Origin: Candidatus Moranbacteria bacterium CG_4_8_14_3_um_filter_41_13 | GTDB lineage: Bacteria; Patescibacteriota; Minisyncoccia; Moranbacterales; UBA1568 | Reading direction: 5' to 3' | Assembly: GCA_002782305.1 (NCBI GenBank) | Contig: PFHN01000090.1 | Coordinates: 1 to 10,118 of the forward strand | Length of the DNA: 10,118 bases | Shown here: positions 1-6,030 of the stretch, piece by piece | How positions within the stretch are numbered: position 1 is the first letter of the stretch | How the letters are laid out: each line of letters opens with the position of its first letter | Translations under genes and position numbers: made by a program | Notes under the pieces: model-generated | Databases searched by the model: none | Told to the model about the DNA's origin: nothing | Seen by the model: the letters and a program-made list of their open reading frames with translations, nothing else

Positions 1-559
1 CTACCAGGAAACCAATAATCACCGCGGCGCTCAGAACAAACACTGGATAATAGAGAGCGCTTTTTATTTGACTGGTGAGCTTGTAATTCTCTTCGATACT
101 ATCAGCGATAAAGGCAATAGACTGAGAAAGATTGCCTGAAAGCTCTCCAGCACGCACCATATTCACTACCAACTGGGAAAATACCGATTCGTGTTTCTCA
201 AGAGCATTCGAAAAAGACATACCTTCCTTTACATCACTGGATACTTCTTGGAGAACAATCTGGAGAAATTCATTACCTGTTTGCGCTTCGATAGTATTGA
301 GTGATGTCACGATAGCCACACGTGCTTCGATCAGTGTCGATAATTGACGGAAAAATATCATGAGCTCTTTCTGACTCACACTATTTAAATATTTCTTAAT
401 AAACTTCGAAAAGGCCTGGGTAGCCTTTTCTTGCTGTATCGTGATAGGCGTGAGACCATTTTTTTCGATGATTTTCGCTGCCGTTTCCCAATTCATCGCT
501 TCCACAGTGCCTTCTTGGACCTTTCCAAAACTATTTTTCGCTTTAAACAAAAATTTCAT
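1..559 (-). CDS. pilC: Type IV pilus platform protein PilC (GspF family), N-terminal part, cut by window edge
   Basis: This is the polytopic inner-membrane platform protein of the type IV pilus, on which the PilB and PilT motors act. My reading of the minus strand gives an open frame of 186 codons from ATG at 559 to the left edge with no stop. It begins MKFLFKAKNSFGKVQEGTVE, the usual short N-terminal region of the family. A GspF cytoplasmic domain follows from about residue 67 (FFRQLSTLIEARV), with the conserved stretch MVRAGELSGNL at about 134-144. The first transmembrane segment starts near residue 170 (YYPVFVLSAAVIIGFLV). Full-length relatives have about 400 residues, so roughly half is missing. 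The start is 35 nt after the pilT stop, preceded by only a weak GAG at 562-564. It is last in the visible operon, and pilin or prepilin-peptidase genes may follow outside the window. Family assignment is firm. Confidence 0.93.
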   Translation of the reverse strand, partial: MKFLFKAKNSFGKVQEGTVEAMNWETAAKIIEKNGLTPITIQQEKATQAFSKFIKKYLNSVSQKELMIFFRQLSTLIEARVAIVTSLNTIEAQTGNEFLQIVLQEVSSDVKEGMSFSNALEKHESVFSQLVVNMVRAGELSGNLSQSIAFIADSIEENYKLTSQIKSALYYPVFVLSAAVIIGFLV

Positions 560-594
560 ATCTCGTATAATAATATTTTAATATCTTTCAAATA

Positions 595-1689
595 TCACGA
601 TTCTTTTGCCATAAGAGTCTGCATATAATCACGATTTTTTGCAAAAATAAAAGCATCATCTACTGTGATCAGTCCTCTTCGTACAAAATCAACCAGTACT
701 CTATCAAGTGAAAGCATTCCCTCCTTCATTCCTGTTTCAATAACAGAATCAAGCTGATTGATCTTGTTCTCACGAATGAGATTTTCTACGGCATTATTTT
801 TGAACATCACTTCAACAGCAGGAATGCGTCCTCCACCGATGCGAGGGATGAGCCGTTGAGAGATGACACCAAGAAGTACATTAGCGAGTTGTGAACGAAT
901 CTGATTTTGTTGGTTTGGTGGAAAAACATCGATAATACGATCGATTGTCTGGGCGCTATCATTCGTATGTAGGGTTGCGAAGATGAGGTGCCCTGTCTCT
1001 GCTGCCGTCATCGCGGTACTAATAGTTTCAAGATCACGGAGTTCGCCTAAGAGCACAACGTTCACGTCTTCACGAAAAACCGCTCGGAGTGCATCAGGGA
1101 AAGTCCGTGCATCACGCCCTATCTCACGCTGGTTGATAATACATTTGTCTTGATTGTAAATGAACTCGATCGGATCCTCGATGGTAACGATATGTTTTTC
1201 CTGATTGTGATTAATATAATCAATGATAGCGGCAAGCGTCGTCGATTTTCCGTGTCCTACCGGACCAGTCACCAAAACTAATCCTTGGGAGTATTTTGCA
1301 AATTCATAGAGCTCCGCTGGAACATTGAGCTCATCGAGATTGCGGAGTTTATCCATCACAAAACGCATTGTGATACTGACGTATCCCTTCTGGATGAAAA
1401 TGTTAGTACGAAAACGTACTTCATCCTCAAAACTGTATGAAAAATCAGTCTGCCCAACAGATGAAAGTTCTTGTTTTTTGTCTTCCGTGAGCATCACATC
1501 ACTCAGAGCTTTCGTATCAGCAGGGGTAAGAATCTGATCATCAGACACTGGTCTCAGCTTCCCATCAATACGAAGCGTCGGGAAACGCCCTACAACCAGG
1601 TGCAGATCTGATGCTCCTTGTTCCCCCATCAAGAGAAGGAGCTTCTTCAATCGATTTTCTACATCAAGTATCTCCATATATTTTTTCAT
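595..1689 (-). CDS. pilT: Type IV pilus retraction ATPase PilT
   Basis: This is the hexameric cytoplasmic ATPase that powers pilus depolymerisation (retraction, twitching, DNA uptake). The 364-residue length is normal. It has the N-terminal PilT signature (ASDLHLVVGRFPTLRIDGKL, residues 26-45), a Walker A at 142-149, an Asp box (IVTIEDPIEF, 167-176), a Walker B with E216 (VVLLGELRD) and a His box (GHLIFATLHT, 233-242). The C-terminal AIRNLIRE-type motif is present as AVENLIRE at 300-307. That motif separates PilT from PilB, as does the lack of the zinc-binding Cys pairs. The Walker A reads GPVGHGKS instead of the usual GPTGSGKS, but the catalytic Gly, Lys and Ser are intact. The start at 1689 has a GAGA about 8 nt upstream; the in-frame ATG at 1677 has none, so 1689 is preferred. 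It lies 14 nt after pilB, and its stop is TGA. Confidence 0.96.
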   Translation of the reverse strand: MKKYMEILDVENRLKKLLLLMGEQGASDLHLVVGRFPTLRIDGKLRPVSDDQILTPADTKALSDVMLTEDKKQELSSVGQTDFSYSFEDEVRFRTNIFIQKGYVSITMRFVMDKLRNLDELNVPAELYEFAKYSQGLVLVTGPVGHGKSTTLAAIIDYINHNQEKHIVTIEDPIEFIYNQDKCIINQREIGRDARTFPDALRAVFREDVNVVLLGELRDLETISTAMTAAETGHLIFATLHTNDSAQTIDRIIDVFPPNQQNQIRSQLANVLLGVISQRLIPRIGGGRIPAVEVMFKNNAVENLIRENKINQLDSVIETGMKEGMLSLDRVLVDFVRRGLITVDDAFIFAKNRDYMQTLMAKES

Positions 1690-1703
1690 TTTATGTCTCT
1701 TTT

Positions 1704-3380
1704 TTATTCTTCGTCGATGAGGATCTTTCCTTCCGTCACACGTTCTACCTCTGAGAGAGTTGTCACTTTTTTCAGTGCCATCATGATGCCTTCCTGTTTC
1801 ATTGTGGTCACACCTTGCTCTATAGTAGCCTGATAGAGAGCGGTTTCATTTCCCTGTTTATCAGAAATAATAGTACGAATGGTTTCATCAATCTCCACCA
1901 CTTCATAGAGTGCTACACGCCCCTTGTATCCTGATTCGTTACATTCCTTGCAACCATTCCCTTTATAAAAAATCATCTTCTGAGTCGCATCAAGACCATA
2001 AGCTGTCTTGTCTGCGATACTCACAGCATCAAACAATTTCTGCATCCGCTCTTCTTGTAATTCTGTCAGCGTAATCGGCTCTGCACAATGTGTACAAATA
2101 CGACGGACAAGACGCTGAGCGGCAACGACCTGGAGAGTTGAAGCGAGAAGAAAGGATTCTATACCCATATCAATAAGACGAGGGATCGCACCAACAGCAT
2201 CATTCGTATGAAGTGTAGAGAACACCAAGTGTCCTGTCAGCGCCGCATGAATAGCCAGTTCTGCTGTTTCCACATCGCGGATTTCGCCCACCATAATGAC
2301 GTTGGGATCCTGACGCAAGATAGAACGTAGTCCCGAAGCAAACGTATATCCAATTTCTGGTTTTATCTGACTTTGATTAATACCTTCGACATAATATTCG
2401 ACTGGATCTTCCAGTGTCACAATATTTTTGTCTTCTTGGTTGAGAGATTGAAGAAAAGCATAGAGTGTTGTTGTCTTTCCTGATCCCGTCGGACCGGTAA
2501 TGAGGATGATACCGTTCGGTTCTCTGACGTGACCTTCTAGTATTACTTTGTTTCTTCCAATAAGACCTAAGTCCTCGACATTAGCAGAATTAGCACTCTT
2601 ATCGAGTACGCGCATCACAATCTTCTCACCATCAATAACTGGTAAACTGGAAATACGCAAATCGATCGGCTCTTCACCTTTCTGTTCGAAGCGAAAACGT
2701 CCATCCTGAGGCTTACGTTTCTCATCAATTTTCAGGTTCGCAAGAATCTTGATACGAGAAAGAACAGCCCTACCGACTTCTATCGGAAGTATGAGCTGTG
2801 TATGGAGAACACCATCAATACGAAACCGTACACGAAAATTACCTTCCACTGGTTCGATATGAATATCACTCGATCGTCCTTCGAGAGCGTGTTGAATAAT
2901 CACTTCTACGAGTGTCGCAATAGGAGCATTCTGGAATGATTGTAAATTTTCTGTCGTTTTTCTCTGTCCATCTTGTTTGTTTATTACTTCATTTCCCTGT
3001 TTCATAGAAACAATTGCTTCTTTGAGAGCAATCTCTGTACCAGAATATTGCTTCACAATATCGAAGAATACGCGCTCAGTAACAAGGAATATTTTAATGG
3101 AAATATGTTCCTTTTCAGCAAGAAAACGGAGAACATTCAGTGCTTCACTGTTATCAGGATGTACCATTGCTACAGACAATAAGTCTTTCTCTCTCGCGAA
3201 AGGTACGAGTTGATATTTTCTTGCTGTATCTTCAGGAATAATAGAGAAGGTACTTTTATCGAGATTCTCAGGAACACTCAGAAGTACTGGAGCTTGAGAG
3301 CTTTGCGCCAATGATGAAAGAGATAAGTTGTCATTATTCTCATCTGAAACCGGAATTTTATTTGTTTTTATTTCCTGCAT
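1704..3380 (-). CDS. pilB: Type IV pilus extension ATPase PilB (GspE family)
   Basis: This is the hexameric ATPase that drives pilin polymerisation at the inner-membrane platform. Its 558 residues are typical of the family. A reduced MshEN-like N-terminal domain spans about 44-112 (FSIIPEDTARKYQLVPFARE). The N2/secretion-ATPase domain starts near 152 (SSDIHIEPVEGNFRVRFRIDG at 170-190). Walker A GPTGSGKT is at 296-303, the Asp box VTLEDPVEY at 321-329, Walker B VIMVGEIRD with E366 at 361-369, and the His box GHLVFSTLHT at 383-392. Two Cys pairs (C429/C432 and C477/C480) form the zinc-binding tetracysteine motif of PilB/GspE enzymes and exclude PilT. The start lies 11 nt after the pilO stop with no clear Shine-Dalgarno sequence. 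The operon position upstream of pilT and pilC fits the usual B-T-C cassette. Confidence 0.96.
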   Translation of the reverse strand: MQEIKTNKIPVSDENNDNLSLSSLAQSSQAPVLLSVPENLDKSTFSIIPEDTARKYQLVPFAREKDLLSVAMVHPDNSEALNVLRFLAEKEHISIKIFLVTERVFFDIVKQYSGTEIALKEAIVSMKQGNEVINKQDGQRKTTENLQSFQNAPIATLVEVIIQHALEGRSSDIHIEPVEGNFRVRFRIDGVLHTQLILPIEVGRAVLSRIKILANLKIDEKRKPQDGRFRFEQKGEEPIDLRISSLPVIDGEKIVMRVLDKSANSANVEDLGLIGRNKVILEGHVREPNGIILITGPTGSGKTTTLYAFLQSLNQEDKNIVTLEDPVEYYVEGINQSQIKPEIGYTFASGLRSILRQDPNVIMVGEIRDVETAELAIHAALTGHLVFSTLHTNDAVGAIPRLIDMGIESFLLASTLQVVAAQRLVRRICTHCAEPITLTELQEERMQKLFDAVSIADKTAYGLDATQKMIFYKGNGCKECNESGYKGRVALYEVVEIDETIRTIISDKQGNETALYQATIEQGVTTMKQEGIMMALKKVTTLSEVERVTEGKILIDEE

Positions 3381-3391
3381 AAATACATCAT

Positions 3392-4141
3392 TTATTGGAA
3401 TGGATTTGGTTTACCAGAAGGAGCATCTCCCAGAGGTGCTATCTCTGCCATCCTTGTTTCCAATGTATCAATAGGAGAGAAATCAAATGGCTCACTTTTC
3501 TGTAGGAAAGCTAAATTCAAAGCAGATGAGACTGGCTTATCTTTCAAATATCCATATTGCACAGTGATAGTACCTTTCAAGGAATCTGAAGAAACCGTAG
3601 AACCCGGAGCAGCATCCCCCTTTTCAAGAGAGAAAAGTATAATATTTTGAAAACGATTGATACGAGTGAAACGATCAAAAAATGTTTTCATTCCTTCATA
3701 TGGACCAGTCATAGTACCTGTGAAGATGAATGTCTGAGGAGCCACCTTCTGTGTATCGAGTGAAGAAGGATCGGTCGCAAGAGTATCACCCAAATCATCT
3801 GCACTGACAGTATTGACTGTTTCTTTAGTAAAAACAATATCAGAAACCACTAGTCCAGTCTGGGAAGCAGTGAAGTTGAAAGCGTCAATAATCGAATCCT
3901 GCTCGAGCGTACGAGGCAAATAAGTGAGTAAAATATTCTCTGCTTTGGAATGAAGATCCAAATCACTATTCAGCGTCGCAACCTGCTTCACTATAATATC
4001 AGCACTATCCACTACGGTTTGCTGATTTGCAATGGCAGACTTCTTCTCTAAGATAGAATCAAAATCTGGCTTCATAAAGCCAATAATAATCACCAAGGAG
4101 AGAAGAGCAAAAAAAGGAAAAATAAGTAATTTCAAACGCAT
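3392..4141 (-). CDS. pilO: PilO-like type IV pilus alignment protein
   Basis: This is probably the inner-membrane partner of PilN that links cytoplasmic PilM to the pilus machine. The 249-residue protein has a very short cytoplasmic N-terminus (MRLK) and one transmembrane helix at about 4-22. A coiled-coil-like stretch follows at about 28-75, then a PilO-type segment, YLPRTLEQDSIIDAFNFTAS at 74-93. A predicted alpha/beta (ferredoxin-like) region spans about 135-200. It is longer than the roughly 200 residues common for PilO, because of a Ser/Asp/Thr-rich insert at about 105-132 and a tail after about 205 ending SGKPNPFQ. The call relies on topology, this segment and the position between pilN and pilB; overall similarity is weak. 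No Shine-Dalgarno sequence precedes the ATG, whose leader is U-rich. The gene is 20 nt after pilN. Confidence 0.75.
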   Translation of the reverse strand: MRLKLLIFPFFALLSLVIIIGFMKPDFDSILEKKSAIANQQTVVDSADIIVKQVATLNSDLDLHSKAENILLTYLPRTLEQDSIIDAFNFTASQTGLVVSDIVFTKETVNTVSADDLGDTLATDPSSLDTQKVAPQTFIFTGTMTGPYEGMKTFFDRFTRINRFQNIILFSLEKGDAAPGSTVSSDSLKGTITVQYGYLKDKPVSSALNLAFLQKSEPFDFSPIDTLETRMAEIAPLGDAPSGKPNPFQ

Positions 4142-4161
4142 AAAAATAAAGAATAAGAAAA

Positions 4162-4680
4162 TTAAAAAGTAGCAGTGAAAGAAAAAGTAATGATACCGGC
4201 CTCACTCTTGGCAAAATCACCTACCGTCACACCTTTGAAGAAAGGATCCATTCTGAATTTTGCAATTTGTTCAGCGGTATATCTGAAGCTATTTGTCAGT
4301 CCAGTAATAGCGACCATTCTCTTTTCTATATTAACTTCATATTTTTTAATCTGTACTCCTGGTAAAGTGATTGATTCGAGCTTTTTCAAGAAATTCTCCG
4401 AGTTTATTTCCTCTGCGCTCTTCATTTGTACTTGGGAAAGTTGTAATCGCTTCTCAAAAGCATCGATTCTATTCACTGATGCTCCTTGAAAAGATTTTGA
4501 TACGTCATAAAAATGATCTTGTCCTTGAGCAAAGGTGTTGTCGAGTTTTTTGATATACCATTTCATTCCGCCCCACGATGCGAGAACGAGAAAGAAGATA
4601 ACTACCATAATCATCGACGCACCGATCGAAGATTGTTTTCTTGAACTATCAGACGCTGATGCAAAGTTTGTTTCCTCCAT
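4162..4680 (-). CDS. pilN: PilN-like type IV pilus assembly protein
   Basis: This is a likely inner-membrane alignment-complex protein that binds PilM in the cytoplasm and PilO outside the membrane. Its 172 residues comprise a cytoplasmic N-terminus of about 19 residues rich in Ser, a transmembrane helix at about 20-37 (GASMIMVVIFFLVLASWGG), a charged helical region at about 44-100 and a C-terminal alpha/beta region. The LPGVQIKKYEVNIEKRMVAI strand pattern at about 106-125 is PilN-like. The standard N-terminal INLLP-type motif of PilN is not visible; the protein starts MEETNFASAS. Identification is therefore mainly from size, topology and its place directly after pilM. The ATG at 4680 has no good Shine-Dalgarno sequence. 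The gene ends 20 nt before pilO. Confidence 0.72.
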   Translation of the reverse strand: MEETNFASASDSSRKQSSIGASMIMVVIFFLVLASWGGMKWYIKKLDNTFAQGQDHFYDVSKSFQGASVNRIDAFEKRLQLSQVQMKSAEEINSENFLKKLESITLPGVQIKKYEVNIEKRMVAITGLTNSFRYTAEQIAKFRMDPFFKGVTVGDFAKSEAGIITFSFTATF

Positions 4681-4707
4681 TATATTCTGTATTAATATTT
4701 ATTTTTC

Positions 4708-4725
4708 GAACCTCAGGAAAGGTTC
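4708..4725. other. Intergenic hairpin between pilM and pilN
   Basis: A perfect 6-bp inverted repeat (GAACCT, 6-nt loop, AGGTTC) begins one nucleotide after the pilM stop codon. On the operon (minus) strand it is followed by GAAAAATAAATATT, which has no U-run, so it is unlikely to be a complete terminator there and may be an mRNA processing or stability element. On the plus strand it is followed by TTTATATTTTTTTG (4726-4739), a plausible weak terminator for antisense transcription into pilM. Function is inferred only from this structure. Confidence 0.4.
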
Positions 4726-4726
4726 T

Positions 4727-5842
4727 TTATATTTTTTTGATAAAAAAATCTTTGAATGTTTTCTTTTCTTTGACTAGGGAGACTTTCTTATGCAAATGAG
4801 TTTCGATGCCGTATAATGCGAGTCCGATAGCCACAGAAAAAGAAGCTCCAAACTCTCTAATGCGTGATTCTAGCTCTGGTTTATGGGAGATATTCTTCCA
4901 CGGATCTGCTATACTGACATTTATATTAAGAATTTTGGTATAATATTCAGCAAGTCCAGTGAAATGAGCACTCCCACCCGAAAGAAATATCTGTTTACAA
5001 ACAGTATCACCATTCTCTGATTGATACGAGGACAGTATTCTCACCACTTCACTCGCTACAGACTGTAGAGATGGGAAGGATAACGTAGACTCAGCGGAAG
5101 TAAAGAAATTTTTCCCACTTTTCTTCATCTCTTCTGCTCGTTCATCCGCCACGCCAAAACTTTCCTTGATAGTATGAGTAATATCCTTTCCTCCTACACC
5201 GACATTACGACTCGCTTTGATGATGCCATTTTCAACCAGCAGAATATTGGTGGCTTGTAGTCCTATATCGATAATGACATACAGCCCGAGCTCATCACCA
5301 ATAATAGCTCTTGTGAGAGAGAAAATTTCCAACTCAAGAAGACCTAAGTTGAGACTCGTTCTTTCTATATATTTCTTGAAACGAAGTATATCTTTGTTGA
5401 GAGCCGCAACAAGAAGGATGCCCATCATTTCTCCATCAGGAGTACCGTGCCTATCGACAACTTCCCAACTGAGAGTCACATCTTCGAGAGTAGATGGAAT
5501 ATATTTATGCGCTTCGAGATGAAGAGCATTGCTCAGTTCTTCATCTTCCATAACTGGGAAATCAACAAAAAATGCAAGCCCAGTAAAAGCAGGCATAGCA
5601 ACCGATACCAACTCACTTTTTGGTTTCATCTGATCGATGAGCTCTTGCAAATAAGAGACGATAGCATCGTCATATGAATAATTCGGTTCTGATACTTTCT
5701 TTCGTTCCAAATCAGTCAAATCAATTTGACTATAATTCACTAAAACAGGTTGATCATTTTCCAAGGCAATTTCAACTGCTTTGATATGTGCTGCTCCGAA
5801 ATCTATACCAAGAAAATGAGGGGTTCGAAAACTAAAAGCCAT
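4727..5842 (-). CDS. pilM: Type IV pilus assembly protein PilM (actin-like ATPase)
   Basis: This is the cytoplasmic actin/FtsA-fold ATP-binding protein that forms the cytoplasmic ring of the pilus alignment complex with PilN. The 371-residue length is normal (about 350). The phosphate-1 loop LGIDFG is at 11-16 (with AAHIKAVEI following), the phosphate-2 strand YVIIDIG at 188-194 and the adenosine motif IFLSGGSAHF at 285-294. The family segment DFPVMEDEELSNALHLEAHK (94-113), with YIPSTLEDVTLSWEV after it, is characteristic of PilM. The C-terminus is unusually Lys-rich (KEKKTFKDFFIKK, 358-370). It is the first gene of the operon, starting 180 nt from divergent clpC, behind two candidate extended -10 promoters. 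An AGAGA at 5860-5864 lies about 17 nt upstream of the ATG, too far for a normal ribosome-binding site. Confidence 0.93.
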   Translation of the reverse strand: MAFSFRTPHFLGIDFGAAHIKAVEIALENDQPVLVNYSQIDLTDLERKKVSEPNYSYDDAIVSYLQELIDQMKPKSELVSVAMPAFTGLAFFVDFPVMEDEELSNALHLEAHKYIPSTLEDVTLSWEVVDRHGTPDGEMMGILLVAALNKDILRFKKYIERTSLNLGLLELEIFSLTRAIIGDELGLYVIIDIGLQATNILLVENGIIKASRNVGVGGKDITHTIKESFGVADERAEEMKKSGKNFFTSAESTLSFPSLQSVASEVVRILSSYQSENGDTVCKQIFLSGGSAHFTGLAEYYTKILNINVSIADPWKNISHKPELESRIREFGASFSVAIGLALYGIETHLHKKVSLVKEKKTFKDFFIKKI

Positions 5843-5873
5843 ACATTTATTTTTATATTCTCTAATTGATTAC

Positions 5874-5903
5874 ACTATAGCACACTTTATAAAAAACATT
5901 CAA
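5874..5903 (-). promoter_or_regulatory. Candidate pilM operon promoter P1 (proximal, extended -10)
   Basis: Read on the minus strand, TTGAAT at 5903-5898 is followed after 18 nt by TATAGT at 5879-5874. The preceding TGTGC (5884-5880) makes an extended -10 (TG-C-TATAGT). Transcription would start near 5867, leaving a leader of about 25 nt before the pilM ATG. This comes from sequence inspection only. Confidence 0.55.
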
Positions 5904-5938
5904 GAGAGAAAAATGACTACAAAAAAAACGATTGTAGG

Positions 5939-5967
5939 TTGACATTCGGGCGGAGAGAAAATAGAAT
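5939..5967 (+). promoter_or_regulatory. Sigma70-like promoter of clpC-comF
   Basis: A perfect -35 TTGACA (5939-5944) is followed by a 17-nt spacer and TAGAAT (5962-5967, five of six matches to TATAAT). The predicted start near 5974 leaves a leader of about 50 nt. I saw no CIRCE inverted repeat (TTAGCACTC/GAGTGCTAA) and no CtsR tandem heptad here, so heat-shock control of the Bacillus type is not evident. Confidence 0.65.
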
Positions 5968-6001
5968 AGATATACTCTTATTTCCCTCTCTCACATTCAT
6001 A

Positions 6002-6030
6002 ATTATAGCACAAAAAATTAAGTATGAAAA
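6002..6030 (-). promoter_or_regulatory. Candidate pilM operon promoter P2 (distal, extended -10)
   Basis: Read on the minus strand, TTTTCA at 6030-6025 is followed after 17 nt by a perfect TATAAT at 6007-6002. An upstream TGTGC (6012-6008) gives an extended -10. The -35 overlaps the clpC start codon. Transcription would start near 5995 and give a leader of about 150 nt before pilM, with the first roughly 20 nt antisense to the clpC leader. The 11-mer TGTGCTATAAT matches the P1 element at 10 of 11 positions, which supports both. Confidence 0.5.

Noticed and set aside
560..594. A separate promoter for pilC in the A/T-rich gap after pilT
   Set aside because: TTGAAA is present, but no -10 lies at 16-18 nt spacing. 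The gap is short and operon read-through is simpler.
595..600. TGA at the end of pilT as a recoded glycine codon (as in Gracilibacteria/Absconditabacteria)
   Set aside because: PilT has its normal length at this stop, the next gene starts 35 nt later, and no other gene here has an internal TGA.
132..628. Plus-strand open frames at 132-347 and 431-628
   Set aside because: They are shadows opposite pilC and the pilT end, with no recognisable domain. The minus-strand PilC reading explains this region fully.
5876..6012. TATAGCACA direct repeats as CIRCE/HrcA half-sites for clpC
   Set aside because: CIRCE needs TTAGCACTC and an inverted GAGTGCTAA 9 nt away. Neither copy has it, and reading them as minus-strand extended -10 boxes explains the repeats better.
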